DNA from: Oceanospirillales bacterium
GTDB lineage: Bacteria > Pseudomonadota > Gammaproteobacteria > Xanthomonadales > SZUA-38
Assembly: GCA_003233095.1 (NCBI GenBank)
Contig: QIKT01000076.1
Span: forward strand, 1-45,918
Reading direction: 5' to 3'
DNA length: 45,918 nt
Shown here piece after piece: positions 17,125 through 26,839 of this stretch. The position numbers and the translations under genes are program-made. The notes under the pieces are model-generated. The model was not told where the DNA came from. It did not search any database and saw only the letters and a program-made list of their open reading frames with translations. Position 1 is the stretch's first letter; every line of letters begins with the position of its first letter.

Positions 17125-19269
17125 CTAGCCGATACTGCGGTGAACTGAAATGACCACTTTCTTGTGTCGCAGCCGTCGAATGACGCGAGCCAAATGCTGA
17201 CGATTGGACACTTGCAGCGTGATGACCAGCATTGAGGTGTTGCCGTCTCGCTCGATGTTCTCCAGATGCTCGATATTGGTATCCAGTTCGGAGATGATCG
17301 AGGCCACCTGGGCCAGCACGCCAGGCTGGTTGTGTACTTCCACCCTGGTTTCGACGCTGAAGTGATGGTGATCGTCTTCGTCCCATTCGACATCAATGCG
17401 GCGATCGGGAACCTTGCGGAATTCCTTCAGGTTTCGACAGCTGACGCGGTGCACCACGATGCCCTTGCCCGCGGTGATGTAACCAACGATCTTGTCACCA
17501 GGAATCGGATGGCAGCATTTGGCGTAGCTGATCACATGTCCTTCATCACCCGTCAGCAGCAGAGCTTCAAGAGGTTGCACCAGATCTTCATCACCGGTTT
17601 TGTTCAGCAGTTGCCGGGCGACCATCGAGGGCATGCGATTGCCCAGGGCAATGTCGGTCAACAGCTCTTCAAGCCGCGAGAAGTTCAGGTCCTTCAGAAA
17701 GGCAGAGACCGCTTGTTCGGATAGATGGTCGAGCGAGGATTTACGCGCCACCAGAGCACGATCCAGCATTCGATGACCGACTTGAACGGCTTCCTCGTGC
17801 TTGAGGTTTTTCAAATGATGTCGGATGGCTGTGCGTGCCTTTCCGGTGACCACATAATCCAGCCAGCTGGCTCGTGGCTCGGCTGATTTGGCGGTGATGA
17901 TGTCGATCGTTTCACCGTTGTTAACCCGCTGCCGCAGGGGCGTCAGGTTCTTGTCTACCCAGGACTGAACTGAATGATTACCGACATCAGTATGGACCGC
18001 ATAGGCAAAATCCAGGACCGTGGCATTGCGCGGCATGCGGATGATTTTGCCGCGTGGGGTGAAGACATACACTTCATCGGGAAACAGCTCGACCTTGACG
18101 TTTTCGAGGAATTCCTGCGAATTACCGGCCTGAGCCTGGATGTCGAGCAAGCGGCGCAACCATTCCGAAGCGCGAGCGGCCGTTGTGCCGCCGTCGTTCT
18201 GGTCGAGCTTGTAAGCCCAGTGTGCAGCGATGCCCTGATCAGCCACCACCGCCATGTCCTGGGTGCGGATCTGTATTTCGATCGGGTCGCCATAGGGTCC
18301 GAATAGTCCGGTATGCAGGGATTGATAGCCGTTGGCCTTGGGCAGGGCGATGTAGTCCTTGAACCGATCGGGTCGTGGCTTGTACAGATTGTGGACCACG
18401 CCCAGGGCCATATAACAGTGCGGAACGGATTTGACGATAATCCGAAATCCCAGCAAATCCAGGATGTCGCGGAATGCCAGTGTCCGTTTTTTCATTTTTT
18501 GGTAGACACTGTAGGGAGTTTTAACGCGACCTTCGATCTGGCATTTGATTCGAGCTGATTTCAAACGAATGTTCAGAGCCTGGTTGATGTTGATCAGCCG
18601 CTCCTGATTGCGCCCCTCAGCCTGATTGACCAGTCCGGTGATGATGCGATAGCGCATCGGATGTCTTGCCCTGAAGCTCAGATCTTGCAGTTCGCGGCGA
18701 ATGCTGTCCATGCCCAGCCTCTGGGCGATGGGCGCATAGATATGCATGGTTTCGGTGGCAATTCGTCGCTGTTTTTCTCGCCGCATACTGCCCAAGGTGC
18801 GCATATTATGCAGTCGATCGGCCAGTTTGATCAGAATGACACGGATATCGCGGCTCATTGCCAGCATCATCTTGCGGAAGCTTTCTGCAGTGGCTTCGGT
18901 GCGGCTGGCGAAGTGGAACTTGTCCAGCTTGGTCACACCGTCAACCAGATCGGCAACGACCTCGCCAAACTGATTGGTGATGTCGTCTTTGGACAGCTCG
19001 GTATCTTCGATTGTGTCGTGCAGGATCGCCGCGATCACCGTGTCCTTATCCAGTCCGAAATCGGCCAGAATCTGGGCAACGGCAATGGGGTGGAAAATAT
19101 AGGCTTCGCCTGAATTACGAGTCTGGCCCCGATGAGCTTTCTCGCCCAGCAGATAGGCTTGTCGAATTTCGGATAGCCCCTTTCGATGCACCCGTTGTTT
19201 CAGACTCCGCTCCAGATGCAGGACCTGCTTGGGGATCTCGGTGCCAGTCTGGGGCGATGGAGTGGCCAT
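17125..19269 (-). CDS. spoT: Bifunctional (p)ppGpp synthetase/hydrolase
   Basis: A 714-aa RelA/SpoT homologue that controls the alarmone level. The HD hydrolase domain is intact: His60 in FHPIAV, then HDTIEDT (His84, Asp85, Glu88, Asp89) and LADRLHNMRTL. The synthetase domain (about 235-360) contains RVKTPYSVYQKMKKR, DLLGFRIIV and EIQIRTQ. A TGS domain (about 405-465), the conserved-cysteine region with YAKCCHPIPGD, and a C-terminal ACT domain (about 640-714) follow. Intact hydrolase residues distinguish it from RelA. It lies 79 nt after rpoZ and upstream of ridA. Confidence 0.97.
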   Translation of the reverse strand: MATPSPQTGTEIPKQVLHLERSLKQRVHRKGLSEIRQAYLLGEKAHRGQTRNSGEAYIFHPIAVAQILADFGLDKDTVIAAILHDTIEDTELSKDDITNQFGEVVADLVDGVTKLDKFHFASRTEATAESFRKMMLAMSRDIRVILIKLADRLHNMRTLGSMRREKQRRIATETMHIYAPIAQRLGMDSIRRELQDLSFRARHPMRYRIITGLVNQAEGRNQERLININQALNIRLKSARIKCQIEGRVKTPYSVYQKMKKRTLAFRDILDLLGFRIIVKSVPHCYMALGVVHNLYKPRPDRFKDYIALPKANGYQSLHTGLFGPYGDPIEIQIRTQDMAVVADQGIAAHWAYKLDQNDGGTTAARASEWLRRLLDIQAQAGNSQEFLENVKVELFPDEVYVFTPRGKIIRMPRNATVLDFAYAVHTDVGNHSVQSWVDKNLTPLRQRVNNGETIDIITAKSAEPRASWLDYVVTGKARTAIRHHLKNLKHEEAVQVGHRMLDRALVARKSSLDHLSEQAVSAFLKDLNFSRLEELLTDIALGNRMPSMVARQLLNKTGDEDLVQPLEALLLTGDEGHVISYAKCCHPIPGDKIVGYITAGKGIVVHRVSCRNLKEFRKVPDRRIDVEWDEDDHHHFSVETRVEVHNQPGVLAQVASIISELDTNIEHLENIERDGNTSMLVITLQVSNRQHLARVIRRLRHKKVVISVHRSIG

Positions 19270-19348
19270 CAGGGGAGTGTCTGGCTCAGTACGAGGTCAG
19301 GACGCATACGAGTCCTGACCTGTATTCGGAAGATCAAGGTGAAGCCGA

Positions 19349-19618
19349 TCAGTTTTCCTGAGCCTCTGCCATGGCTTCTGCGATCGAATCCTGCTCGGCC
19401 TGACGACGTTGTTGCTCTTCCATCTTGTCCATTGCAGCCTCGTTGACGTGACCAGCGGCGATTTCCCGAAGGGCCAAGACCGTGGGCTTGTCGTTTTCTT
19501 CTTCGACCAATGGCTCGACGCCGTTGGCAATCTGGCGAGCGCGTCTGGCGGCCAGTAGCACCAGCTCGAAGCGGTTATCAACCTTGCGCAGACAATCTTC
19601 TACAGTAATGCGTGCCAT
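19349..19618 (-). CDS. rpoZ: RNA polymerase omega subunit
   Basis: An 89-aa omega subunit that helps assemble beta-prime and takes part in ppGpp binding. The N-terminus [20 protein letters not shown] and the [10 protein letters not shown] helix are diagnostic. The C-terminus is the usual poorly conserved, Gln/Glu/Ala-rich tail. It is followed by spoT, linking alarmone metabolism and its target. The 44-bp gap after gmk is AT-rich (TAAAAT, GATAAAA on the reverse strand), so an internal promoter is likely but not clearly defined. Confidence 0.96.
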   Translation of the reverse strand: MARITVEDCLRKVDNRFELVLLAARRARQIANGVEPLVEEENDKPTVLALREIAAGHVNEAAMDKMEEQQRRQAEQDSIAEAMAEAQEN

Positions 19619-19662
19619 GTAATTCTCGTTTTATCAGGGTTAAACCTTATCATTTTACCTGC

Positions 19663-20298
19663 TTATGAAGTTGAGTCCAGCAATTGTTTGAGCAGCAGTC
19701 GATGAGCGTAACCTTGTCTCGGTGTTTTCAGTCGACGGGAGGCGACCAGATTCACCAGGTCGGCCAGTGCCTCGTCGAATACATCGTTGATGATCAGGTA
19801 GTCGAACTCGTCATGATGGCTCATTTCGTCGATTGCCTTGAGCATGCGCTTGGCGATCACCTCATCGCTGTCCTGGCCACGGTGCTGGAGCCGCTGCAGC
19901 AGGGCCTCACGCGAGGGAGGGATGATGAAGACGGTGTGTGCATCCGGATAATGCCGCTTGACCTGACGAGCACCTTGCCAGTCAATATCGAGCAGCACAT
20001 CGGTGCCCTGATCAAGCTTGGCATTGACCTCCTGATGCGAAGTGCCGTAATAGTTGCCGTAAACTTCAGCGTGTTCAAGAAAATCACCGCGTTCGATCAT
20101 CCTGCGAAAGCGGTCATGATCGACAAACTGATAATGAATGCTTTCTTCTTCCCCGGGGCGTGGGGCTCGAGTGGTGTGTGACACCGATGGACCGAGGTCA
20201 TCGAGCTGTTCGGTCAGCGCCTTGACGAGACTGGTTTTTCCGGTGCCAGAGGGGGCCGCAATGACGTAAATCTCTCCACGATAGGGCAGATTACTCAA
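19663..20298 (-). CDS. gmk: Guanylate kinase
   Basis: A 211-aa kinase converting GMP to GDP. The P-loop is APSGTGKTSL, and the GMP-binding region contains SHTTRAPRPGE and VYGNYYGTS. DIDWQGA carries the family Asp. Typical length. The ATG lies inside the 3' end of yicC, with an 8-nt overlap, so translation is coupled. It supplies guanine nucleotides upstream of the rpoZ-spoT pair. Confidence 0.97.
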   Translation of the reverse strand: MSNLPYRGEIYVIAAPSGTGKTSLVKALTEQLDDLGPSVSHTTRAPRPGEEESIHYQFVDHDRFRRMIERGDFLEHAEVYGNYYGTSHQEVNAKLDQGTDVLLDIDWQGARQVKRHYPDAHTVFIIPPSREALLQRLQHRGQDSDEVIAKRMLKAIDEMSHHDEFDYLIINDVFDEALADLVNLVASRRLKTPRQGYAHRLLLKQLLDSTS

Positions 20299-21160
20299 TG
20301 TTCTGTACCTGTTCTCGCATCTGTTCGATCAGGACCTTCAAATCCACCGAAATTCGCGAGGTACGAGCATCGACGGATTTTGAACCCAGCGTGTTGGCTT
20401 CCCGGTGCAATTCCTGCATCAGAAAGTCGAGTCGACGGCCGACCGGTTTGTCCTGGACCAGGGTGCGTTCGACCTCGCGGACATGCGCTCCAAGTCGATC
20501 GATCTCTTCGGCGATGTCCATTTTCTGCAGCAGCATCGCCAATTCCTGCTCCAGTCGATCCGGGTCGATTCGAGTGGTCAGTTGCTCGACTTTTTCCTGT
20601 AGACGCTGTTGCGCCAGAATCCGCAGTTCTGGAAGCAAACCGGTCACCTCATCGGCCAGTGCAGAAACCTCGGTCAGGCGTTCACGTATCATGCCTTCAA
20701 GCTGCTGTCCCTCACGCTGTCGCATGGCCTTCAGTGAGGTCAGCGCGGTGTGCATCAGGGTTGCGACTGCTTCGCTGAGTGCATCGATGTCCAGCGCTGG
20801 TTCATCGACCAGTCCCGGCCACTGAAGCCAATCGCTCAATCGGGCCGGTTCGGCGTTTGGAAACAGGCTTGCGGCCTTGTCGGAGAGGTCTGACAGGGCG
20901 GTGGCCAATGACTCGTTGAGCATCAGCGAGGATTGCCCTGTACTGTGATCGCGTGACAGGCGCAGGTTGATATCCAGCTTGCCTCGTGACACTGCTGACT
21001 TGACCGCGTTGCGGATCGTCGGTTCGATGCTGCGAAGACCTTCTGGCAACTTCAGGGACATTTCCAGGTATCGGTGGTTAACACTGCGCACTTCAAGGCT
21101 TAGAATACCGGCGTTGAAGTGGCCGCTGGCAGCGGCAAACGCCGTCATGCTGTAGATCAT
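20291..21160 (-). CDS. yicC: YicC family endoribonuclease
   Basis: A 289-aa YicC/YloC-type protein; members are reported as endoribonucleases affecting sRNA turnover. The start MIYSMTAFA at 21160 matches the family's M-I-x-S-M-T-A N-terminus. [10 protein letters not shown] follows, and the conserved C-terminal block includes [21 protein letters not shown]. The middle is a long Arg/Leu/Glu-rich, coiled-coil-like region. A longer frame to 21208 lacks family support. It heads the leftward yicC-gmk-rpoZ-spoT operon and is divergent from rph, an arrangement widespread in gammaproteobacteria. Confidence 0.94.
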   Translation of the reverse strand: MIYSMTAFAAASGHFNAGILSLEVRSVNHRYLEMSLKLPEGLRSIEPTIRNAVKSAVSRGKLDINLRLSRDHSTGQSSLMLNESLATALSDLSDKAASLFPNAEPARLSDWLQWPGLVDEPALDIDALSEAVATLMHTALTSLKAMRQREGQQLEGMIRERLTEVSALADEVTGLLPELRILAQQRLQEKVEQLTTRIDPDRLEQELAMLLQKMDIAEEIDRLGAHVREVERTLVQDKPVGRRLDFLMQELHREANTLGSKSVDARTSRISVDLKVLIEQMREQVQNIE

Positions 21161-21286
21161 TACTGTGTCTGGCCTGTACATGAGGTCGGTGTCCATGGTA
21201 ACAGTCACTCAGGATTCAGAACAGGTCCGACCCTTGTGGGTCAGATCGTCAACATCCCGACCATGGGATCATCAGGGAACTCAAAC

Positions 21287-22006
21287 ATGACGCGACACGA
21301 CGGTCGACAGACCGATGAACTTCGCGAGGTCCGGATCGAAACCGGTTACACCATGCACGCCGAAGGCTCGGTGCTGATCAGCTGCGGCAATACAAAAGTG
21401 TTGTGTAATGCCAGCGTTGAAGATCGGCTGCCCCCTTGGTTGCGCGGCGCGAAACAAGGCTGGGTGACCGCTGAATACAGCCTGCTGCCTCGATCTACAC
21501 ATACGCGAAACCAGCGAGAGGCATCGCGCGGCAAACAGGGTGGCCGCACTCTGGAAATCCAGAGGTTGATTGCCCGCTCGTTGCGCGCGGTGGTTGATCT
21601 GGAAGCGATTGTCGATCAGAGCATCACCGTGGATTGCGATGTGCTGCAGGCCGACGGTGGCACACGGACCGCGTCGATCACCGGCGCCTACGTTGCTCTG
21701 GTGCTGGCCACTCGCTGGCTACAATCAGAGGGTCGTATCAAGCGCGATCCCATTCATGGTTCTGTGGCTGCCGTGTCGGTCGGAATCTGCGGGTCTCAGC
21801 CGGTGCTGGATCTGGATTACGTCGAAGATTCGAACGCCGAGACAGACATGAATGTGGTCATGAACGAGGCGGGTGCCTTCATCGAGGTGCAAGGCACCGC
21901 AGAAGGCCATGCCTTCCAGCGCAGTGAACTGGATCAGATGCTGGAGTTGGCAGGTTCAGGCATCACTGAGTTGATGGTCTGTCAGCAGGCGGCGCTGGAT
22001 GCCTGA
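21287..22006 (+). CDS. rph: Ribonuclease PH
   Basis: A 239-aa phosphorolytic 3'-5' exoribonuclease that trims tRNA 3' ends. Diagnostic blocks are the N-terminal [32 protein letters not shown], the phosphate-binding [14 protein letters not shown], and [17 protein letters not shown]-terminal length is full, unlike the frameshifted E. coli K-12 allele. The ATG at 21287 has AGGGAA upstream; the frame extends further upstream without homology. It overlaps rdgB by 8 nt and leads an rph-rdgB-hemW operon. Confidence 0.97.
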   Translation: MTRHDGRQTDELREVRIETGYTMHAEGSVLISCGNTKVLCNASVEDRLPPWLRGAKQGWVTAEYSLLPRSTHTRNQREASRGKQGGRTLEIQRLIARSLRAVVDLEAIVDQSITVDCDVLQADGGTRTASITGAYVALVLATRWLQSEGRIKRDPIHGSVAAVSVGICGSQPVLDLDYVEDSNAETDMNVVMNEAGAFIEVQGTAEGHAFQRSELDQMLELAGSGITELMVCQQAALDA

Positions 22007-22610
22007 TTGGTCGACTACCACCTGGGTGCTGGCTAGCGGCAACGCCGGCAAGATGCGCGAATTTCAGCAGCGGTTGGCCCCTCTGGGTATCACCTTGTTG
22101 CCGCAGACCGATTTTTTTCAGGATGAGGTCGAGGAGACCGGGCTGACCTTTATTGAAAACGCCATTCTCAAGGCACGTGCGGTGGCCCGGGTATGTGAGT
22201 ACCCGGTGCTGGCGGATGATTCCGGTCTCAGGGTTGAAGCGCTCGGCGGCGAACCGGGCGTATTTTCCGCGCGCTATGCTGGCGAACCACGCAGCGATGC
22301 CCGAAACAATGCCGCACTGCTCGAGGCCATGGCAGGTGAGTCAGATCGAGCGGCTAGTTTTTGCTGCGCTCTGGCACTGTTGCGTGGCCCGAGCGATCCA
22401 TTGCCGCTGATTGTTCAGGCGCAGTGGCATGGCGAGATTCTTGAGGCGCTATCGGGTGCTGACGGATTTGGCTACGATCCGTTGTTCCGGGTGCCGGAGA
22501 TGGCCTGCAGCAGCGCGCAGTTATCGGCCACTGACAAGAATCGACTCTCGCATCGGGGGCTCGCCATTGATCAGCTGCTGGCGCAGTTAACTGAATCAAG
22601 CCGCTCATAA
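21999..22610 (+). CDS. rdgB: dITP/XTP pyrophosphatase
   Basis: A 203-aa Ham1/RdgB-type nucleotide-sanitising enzyme that removes dITP, ITP and XTP. The N-terminal [14 protein letters not shown], the [18 protein letters not shown] helix and [20 protein letters not shown] are diagnostic. GFGYDPLF and the C-terminal SHRG complete the active site. It starts inside the end of rph, and its TAA directly abuts the hemW ATG, so the three genes are expected to be translated together. Confidence 0.96.
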   Translation: MPDWSTTTWVLASGNAGKMREFQQRLAPLGITLLPQTDFFQDEVEETGLTFIENAILKARAVARVCEYPVLADDSGLRVEALGGEPGVFSARYAGEPRSDARNNAALLEAMAGESDRAASFCCALALLRGPSDPLPLIVQAQWHGEILEALSGADGFGYDPLFRVPEMACSSAQLSATDKNRLSHRGLAIDQLLAQLTESSRS

Positions 22611-23777
22611 ATGAGTGATCCGAGCACGCCTCTGACACCGCCTCCGCTGTCGCTATATCTGCATTTCCCCTGGTGTGTCCGCAAATGTCCTTATTGCGAC
22701 TTTAATTCGCATCAACGCAGCGGCGACTTGCCTCAGACCGAATATGTCGATGCCCTGATCACTGATCTGGAGCTGGATCTGCCTCATGTCTGGGGCCGTA
22801 GTATCTACAGCATCTTCATGGGCGGGGGCACGCCCAGCCTGTTCTCGCCAGAACAGATGGATCGATTGCTGTCAGCAGTGCGTGCGCGAATCCCGATTCG
22901 CCCGGATGCAGAGATCACCATGGAAGCCAACCCGGGGACGCTTGAATATGCGCCCATGGATGAATATCGGGCGGCTGGTATCAACCGTTTGTCGATCGGT
23001 GTGCAAACCTTTGATGATGCGCTGCTGTCGCGAATCGGGCGCATTCATTCATCAGCCGAAGCGGCTAGTGCGGTAAGCCGGGCACAGAGAGGTGGTTTTG
23101 ATCGAATCAACATCGACCTGATGTATGCATTGCCTGGGCAATCACTCGGGCAGGCTCTGTATGATGTTCGCATGGCACTGGATTTGGGGGTTGAACATCT
23201 GTCGCATTACCAGCTGACCATTGAGCCGAATACCCTGTTTCATGCCAAGCCGCCCGTGCTGCCTGGCGATGACGATGCCTGGACCATTCAGGAGCAGTGT
23301 CAGGCAAAGATTCAAGCCGCCGGGCTGGTTCAATATGAGGTCTCGGCCTATGCCCGGCCTGGCCAGGCCTGCCAGCACAACCTGAACTACTGGCGATTTG
23401 GTGACTATCTGGGGATTGGCGCCGGTGCGCATGGCAAGATCACATCGGGATCTTCGCAGCAGGTGATTCGGACTACGCGGCAGAAGCATCCGACCGCCTA
23501 CCTGGCCTCTGCCGGCACCGAGAAGGCTGTCATCGAGCGACGAGCACTGACTCAATCCGATCTGAGATTCGAGTACATGCTCAATGCAATGCGCATGAAC
23601 GAGGGGTTCGAGATCGATCACCACCAGCAGGCAACCGGTCTGATGCTGGATCAGGATCAGGCGCCCTGGCCGTCGCTGCGAGCCGATGGTCTGATTGAAC
23701 AGCAAGGCTTGCAGATCAAGCCCTCAGCGCGTGGCCGTCAATATCTGAATGAAATCACAGAGCGCTTTTTAGACTGA
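22611..23777 (+). CDS. hemW: Radical SAM haem chaperone HemW
   Basis: A 388-aa protein formerly annotated as an oxygen-independent coproporphyrinogen oxidase. The radical SAM cluster motif is Cys22, Cys26 and Cys29 in WCVRKCPYCDFNSH. GGGTPSLF and ANPGTLE follow in the SAM-binding region, and the C-terminal HemN-type domain ends near residue 385. The tyrosine after the third cluster Cys is absent (CDF), as in HemW and CPO-like proteins. It immediately follows rdgB, a frequent gammaproteobacterial arrangement, and converges on the next gene with an 8-nt gap. Confidence 0.94.
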   Translation: MSDPSTPLTPPPLSLYLHFPWCVRKCPYCDFNSHQRSGDLPQTEYVDALITDLELDLPHVWGRSIYSIFMGGGTPSLFSPEQMDRLLSAVRARIPIRPDAEITMEANPGTLEYAPMDEYRAAGINRLSIGVQTFDDALLSRIGRIHSSAEAASAVSRAQRGGFDRINIDLMYALPGQSLGQALYDVRMALDLGVEHLSHYQLTIEPNTLFHAKPPVLPGDDDAWTIQEQCQAKIQAAGLVQYEVSAYARPGQACQHNLNYWRFGDYLGIGAGAHGKITSGSSQQVIRTTRQKHPTAYLASAGTEKAVIERRALTQSDLRFEYMLNAMRMNEGFEIDHHQQATGLMLDQDQAPWPSLRADGLIEQQGLQIKPSARGRQYLNEITERFLD

Positions 23778-23785
23778 GAAAATGC

Positions 23786-24283
23786 TCAATCGCTGTCGAT
23801 CAGGCCCTGCTTGATGTCTTCCTCTTTCCAGACCACCAATTTCCAGTCAGCTCTACGAGGGCCATCGGCCTTCAGCCCGATGAAATATCGCTTTCCGGAC
23901 ACGAAATGATGCGTGAGAGAGGAAGCTCGGCTGCGCGACAGGTCACGGCTGATCCCGCGCACGAAGCTACGATCGACAATGGCGCGAGCCTTGATCGTGT
24001 GAGTGCCCGGCGTGATACGCCGAATCGGCCGATCCACCCGCATCCGTTTCAGGTCATTGTTGTCGACGAACCCTACGGTTTGCTCTTTGCCATCGATATT
24101 GTAGATTTCCACCGGAAAAATGGCTTCAGCAAGTCGACTGTCACCTGTCTGCAGGACCGCATACCGCTGTCCGGCCTGAGGGCCGCCATGCTGGGCGCAG
24201 GAGATCAGTGTGGCAGCGAGCAGCAAGACCGTTCCGAGTCGTGCAACTAGCAATCGAGCTGTGAGTCTGGATTCTGGGTTCAT
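23786..24283 (-). CDS. Putative lipoprotein, 165 aa
   Basis: The N-terminus has arginines, a hydrophobic core (about 15-27) and the lipobox-like LISC ending at Cys29, so it is probably a lipoprotein. The mature domain is beta-rich with an ITPGTHTIKARAIVD segment and a later HHFVSGKRYFIGLK strand. This arrangement, a PGTHTI turn followed by a KRYFI strand, is seen in small envelope lipoproteins of unknown function. No catalytic motif was found. It is convergent with hemW and separated by a 189-bp gap from the EEP-family gene. Confidence 0.7.
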   Translation of the reverse strand: MNPESRLTARLLVARLGTVLLLAATLISCAQHGGPQAGQRYAVLQTGDSRLAEAIFPVEIYNIDGKEQTVGFVDNNDLKRMRVDRPIRRITPGTHTIKARAIVDRSFVRGISRDLSRSRASSLTHHFVSGKRYFIGLKADGPRRADWKLVVWKEEDIKQGLIDSD

Positions 24284-24472
24284 CGTTTACTCCGCAAGTC
24301 ATTCAAGGCATGTGTCTGACATATGGACCGTCGATGGCCCAAAAGAGTTGCATGACCGGTATCAATCATCGATCAGTTCCATATCTCTGAATAGTCATTG
24401 TGAGCAAACCGTTGCAGCATAGCCTCAATGATTGAGCCTGGCGCCTTGATTGGTTGGGCAGGGTTAGCCGGC

Positions 24473-25243
24473 TTAATCGCTTCGAACGATCGTGGTGGCC
24501 ATAGGCAGATGGTCGGACAGATCGATGTTGATGACGTCCACATCGATGGCCTTCAGACTTGGCGAGGTGAGAATGAAGTCGATGCTGCGCTGAGGGTTCC
24601 AGCTCGGAAAGGTATGCGAGTCGCACACTGCTGGAGTCAGGCCCGAGGCCTCCAGGAATTCCCTGATCTCCGGTGTGTCGGACTGGGCATTCAGATCACC
24701 CATCATGACCACATGGCGTTTGTTGGCGATCAGATCCGACAGGTACTCCAGTTGCAGCGCACGAGATCGTTTGCCCAGAGACAGATGCGAAACGATCACA
24801 TGAAATGCATCATCCCCCTCGCCGTAGCGAGCGACCAGTGCACCACGGCCTGCAATTCGGCCAGGGAGTTTGTGGTCGTGGACTTCATCGGGCAGGTATC
24901 GGCTGAGCAGCGCGTTGGAACTGGCCGCGATCTTGCCGACTTTTCGGTTGGCCTGCGTGCTCCAGTAGGGGAAGCGGGCTTTTTCAGCCAGATACTGAGA
25001 CTGATTGAGAAAGCCGGATCGAAAGCTGCCATTGTCGAGCTCCTGCAAGCCAACGATGTCGTACTCACTGATCAGTTCTGCGATGGATGCCAGGTTGGCG
25101 CTGCGTTCTGAATGCGGCATCACGTGTTTCCAGCTTTTGGTCACGTAATCACGGTAGTTGACGGTGGTGGTTCCAGCCTGGATGTTGAAGGTCAGAAATC
25201 GCAGGCGATCAACGCGCTGCTTGGTTTGTGGGTCGATCAGCAT
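24473..25243 (-). CDS. Endonuclease/exonuclease/phosphatase family hydrolase
   Basis: A 256-aa EEP-fold enzyme. The metal-site signature is complete: TFNIQAG (Asn), GLQELDN (Glu), VSHLSL, MGDLNAQ (Asp, Asn) and LSDHLPM (Asp-His at the C-terminus). With no signal peptide and compact length it resembles the stand-alone EEP proteins found next to dsbA and cytochrome c4 in Pseudomonas and Xanthomonas relatives. Substrate (DNA, phospholipid or phosphodiester) cannot be read from sequence. It is transcribed in the same direction as dsbA but is separated from it by a strong terminator at 25285-25320. Confidence 0.85.
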   Translation of the reverse strand: MLIDPQTKQRVDRLRFLTFNIQAGTTTVNYRDYVTKSWKHVMPHSERSANLASIAELISEYDIVGLQELDNGSFRSGFLNQSQYLAEKARFPYWSTQANRKVGKIAASSNALLSRYLPDEVHDHKLPGRIAGRGALVARYGEGDDAFHVIVSHLSLGKRSRALQLEYLSDLIANKRHVVMMGDLNAQSDTPEIREFLEASGLTPAVCDSHTFPSWNPQRSIDFILTSPSLKAIDVDVINIDLSDHLPMATTIVRSD

Positions 25244-25284
25244 TCAGGTGGATGGACTCCCCTCCCATGAGCATGCAATGTACC

Positions 25285-25320
25285 AAAAAAACGGGCCGAT
25301 GACATGACATCATCGACCCG
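25285..25320 (-). terminator. Intrinsic terminator downstream of dsbA
   Basis: On the reverse strand an 11-bp stem with one mismatch (CGGGTCGATGA pairing with TCATCGGCCCG, 7-nt loop) is followed at once by seven Ts. It starts about 28 nt after the dsbA stop at 25349. The structure is a textbook rho-independent terminator and separates the dsbA transcript from the EEP-family gene. Confidence 0.88.
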
Positions 25321-25348
25321 CAGTCGCTTATTATTTTCAGCCGACGTG

Positions 25349-26050
25349 TCAGTCGCTGATGACAGTATCTGCGTTGTCAGTGGAACTCGCCTGCGCGGTC
25401 TCTATGGCATTGCGTTCTATGTCGATCAGGTAATTGACGACTTCAATCGCGCGTTGGGCACTGCCAGCCATGGATGCGGTGGTCAGATACTTGCCGTTCA
25501 CCACCACTGACGGGGTGCCGGTGATGCCATAGCCCTTGGTCATGCTGATTCCGCGCTTGAGCTTGGTTTCGATCGCAAAGGATTGCGCCGTTTTCAGGTA
25601 GTCCTCTTCGCTGATGCCATGCTCGGTCAGGAACTCGGCCATGGCTTCGTCGGTGGCCAGATTCTTGCGCTGATCGTGCAGGGCGTCGAAAATGGCGCCG
25701 TGTGCTTCTTCGGCCATTCCCAGGGCATCAATGGTGTAATAGGCTCGCGCCAGCGGAGCCCATTGAGGCCGGCCAAAAACGACGGGCTGACGACGGAAAT
25801 CGATGTCGTCACTGATGGTTTCCAGCCATCCATCAATGAACGGCTGAAAGCTCTTGCAGTGCGGGCACATGTAGCTGAAGACTTCGACAACTTCGATCAT
25901 TTCGGGATTGGCTGTCGGCTGTGCCGGGCTGATGATGGTGTAGTGCTGTCCGGCCTTGAATGCCTCCACTTGAGGGGCAAGCTGTGCTTGAGCGGTGGTC
26001 ATCGTGACGCAAGTTGCCGTCAGAGCCAGAAAGCTGAGCAGTTTGTTCAT
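25349..26050 (-). CDS. dsbA: Thiol:disulfide interchange protein DsbA (first paralogue)
   Basis: A 233-aa periplasmic disulfide oxidase with a signal peptide (predicted cleavage after AQA near residue 22). The thioredoxin-fold active site is Cys62-Pro-His-Cys65 in FSYMCPHCKSF, with the cis-proline loop GTPSVVVNG. It should receive electrons from folding envelope proteins and pass them to DsbB. An extended -10 promoter lies just upstream and a terminator just downstream, so it can be expressed separately from its neighbour. The C-terminal tail after the fold is Ser/Thr/Asp-rich. Confidence 0.94.
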   Translation of the reverse strand: MNKLLSFLALTATCVTMTTAQAQLAPQVEAFKAGQHYTIISPAQPTANPEMIEVVEVFSYMCPHCKSFQPFIDGWLETISDDIDFRRQPVVFGRPQWAPLARAYYTIDALGMAEEAHGAIFDALHDQRKNLATDEAMAEFLTEHGISEEDYLKTAQSFAIETKLKRGISMTKGYGITGTPSVVVNGKYLTTASMAGSAQRAIEVVNYLIDIERNAIETAQASSTDNADTVISD

Positions 26051-26085
26051 GTAGGTCGTACTCCAGAGTTTAAAGTTATGCGCTG

Positions 26086-26094
26086 ATTATAACA
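26086..26094 (-). promoter_or_regulatory. Extended -10 promoter of dsbA
   Basis: The reverse strand reads TGTTATAAT, a perfect TATAAT with the TGn extension, about 36 nt upstream of the dsbA ATG. No good -35 is present, as expected for an extended -10 promoter. It sits in the 69-bp gap between the two dsbA paralogues and would let the downstream one be expressed independently. Confidence 0.65.
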
Positions 26095-26119
26095 GACGGT
26101 CGTGTGAACGGAGACTGAA

Positions 26120-26770
26120 TCATGGGCTCTCGTTGACCGCTGCGGCCAGTCGTTGGCGTTCCATACTGACCAGGGTTTCGATCACTTCGGTGGCTTCGGT
26201 CATGCCACCTGCCATCCGCGGGGACGTGATGTAACGTCCATTGACAATAATGCTGGGTGTACCGCTGAGCTGGTAACTGCTGGCGAGTCCTGCACTGCGT
26301 CTGACCCGGGTATCGACGGCGAATGACTGCCATTGATCAGCGTTGACTCCGTAGTCCGCGAAGAAGCGCAGTTGAGCCTCGCTGTCTGCCAGATTGATGC
26401 GTTGGCCATGGATGGCGTTGAAAATGGCCATATGGCTGTCGTCTATCACACCCAGTGCATCGGCGGCATAGTACATTCTGGTAGCTTCAAGCCAGCTGGC
26501 GTGTCCCAGAGCAACCGGCAATCGAGTCAGGGTCACATCTGACTGTTGATCGAGCCAATCATGCAATGGTTGTTGAAAGCCTGCGCAATGCGGACAGAAG
26601 TAGCTGAATGCTTCGAGGACTTCGATGCGATTTCCATCAGAGGTGGGCCCTGGTGTTTCCAGGCGGAGGTAGTGAACACCCTCTTGCCAGCTTGGGTTCT
26701 CGGCGTTGTTGTTCTGGGCAAGCAGTGATAGCGGGATGATCAGGATGATCAGTGACAGTATCAGGCGCAT
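26120..26770 (-). CDS. DsbA-like thiol:disulfide oxidoreductase (second paralogue)
   Basis: A 216-aa DsbA-fold protein with a strongly hydrophobic signal peptide (about residues 3-18, LSLLAQ end). The redox motif is Cys59-Pro-His-Cys62 in FSYFCPHCAGF, and the cis-Pro loop is GTPSIIVNG. It aligns along its length with the adjacent DsbA but is clearly diverged, so the pair is an old tandem duplication. The ATG at 26770 has GGAG 8 nt upstream; two upstream in-frame ATGs (26782, 26794) lack this. Tandem DsbA genes beside cytochrome c4 and engB also occur in Xanthomonas-type genomes. Its specific substrates are unknown. Confidence 0.9.
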   Translation of the reverse strand: MRLILSLIILIIPLSLLAQNNNAENPSWQEGVHYLRLETPGPTSDGNRIEVLEAFSYFCPHCAGFQQPLHDWLDQQSDVTLTRLPVALGHASWLEATRMYYAADALGVIDDSHMAIFNAIHGQRINLADSEAQLRFFADYGVNADQWQSFAVDTRVRRSAGLASSYQLSGTPSIIVNGRYITSPRMAGGMTEATEVIETLVSMERQRLAAAVNESP

Positions 26771-26839
26771 GGGTGTCTCCATATGAGCGGGCACAGGTCA
26801 CTGCAACCTGCTGGTTTTCTGGTTCAGAACCGCTCAGAC

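Noticed and set aside
24424-24436. Palindrome CTCAATGATTGAG before the EEP-family stop
   Set aside because: Six-bp arms with a single-base loop and no T-run; too weak for a terminator and with no regulator context.
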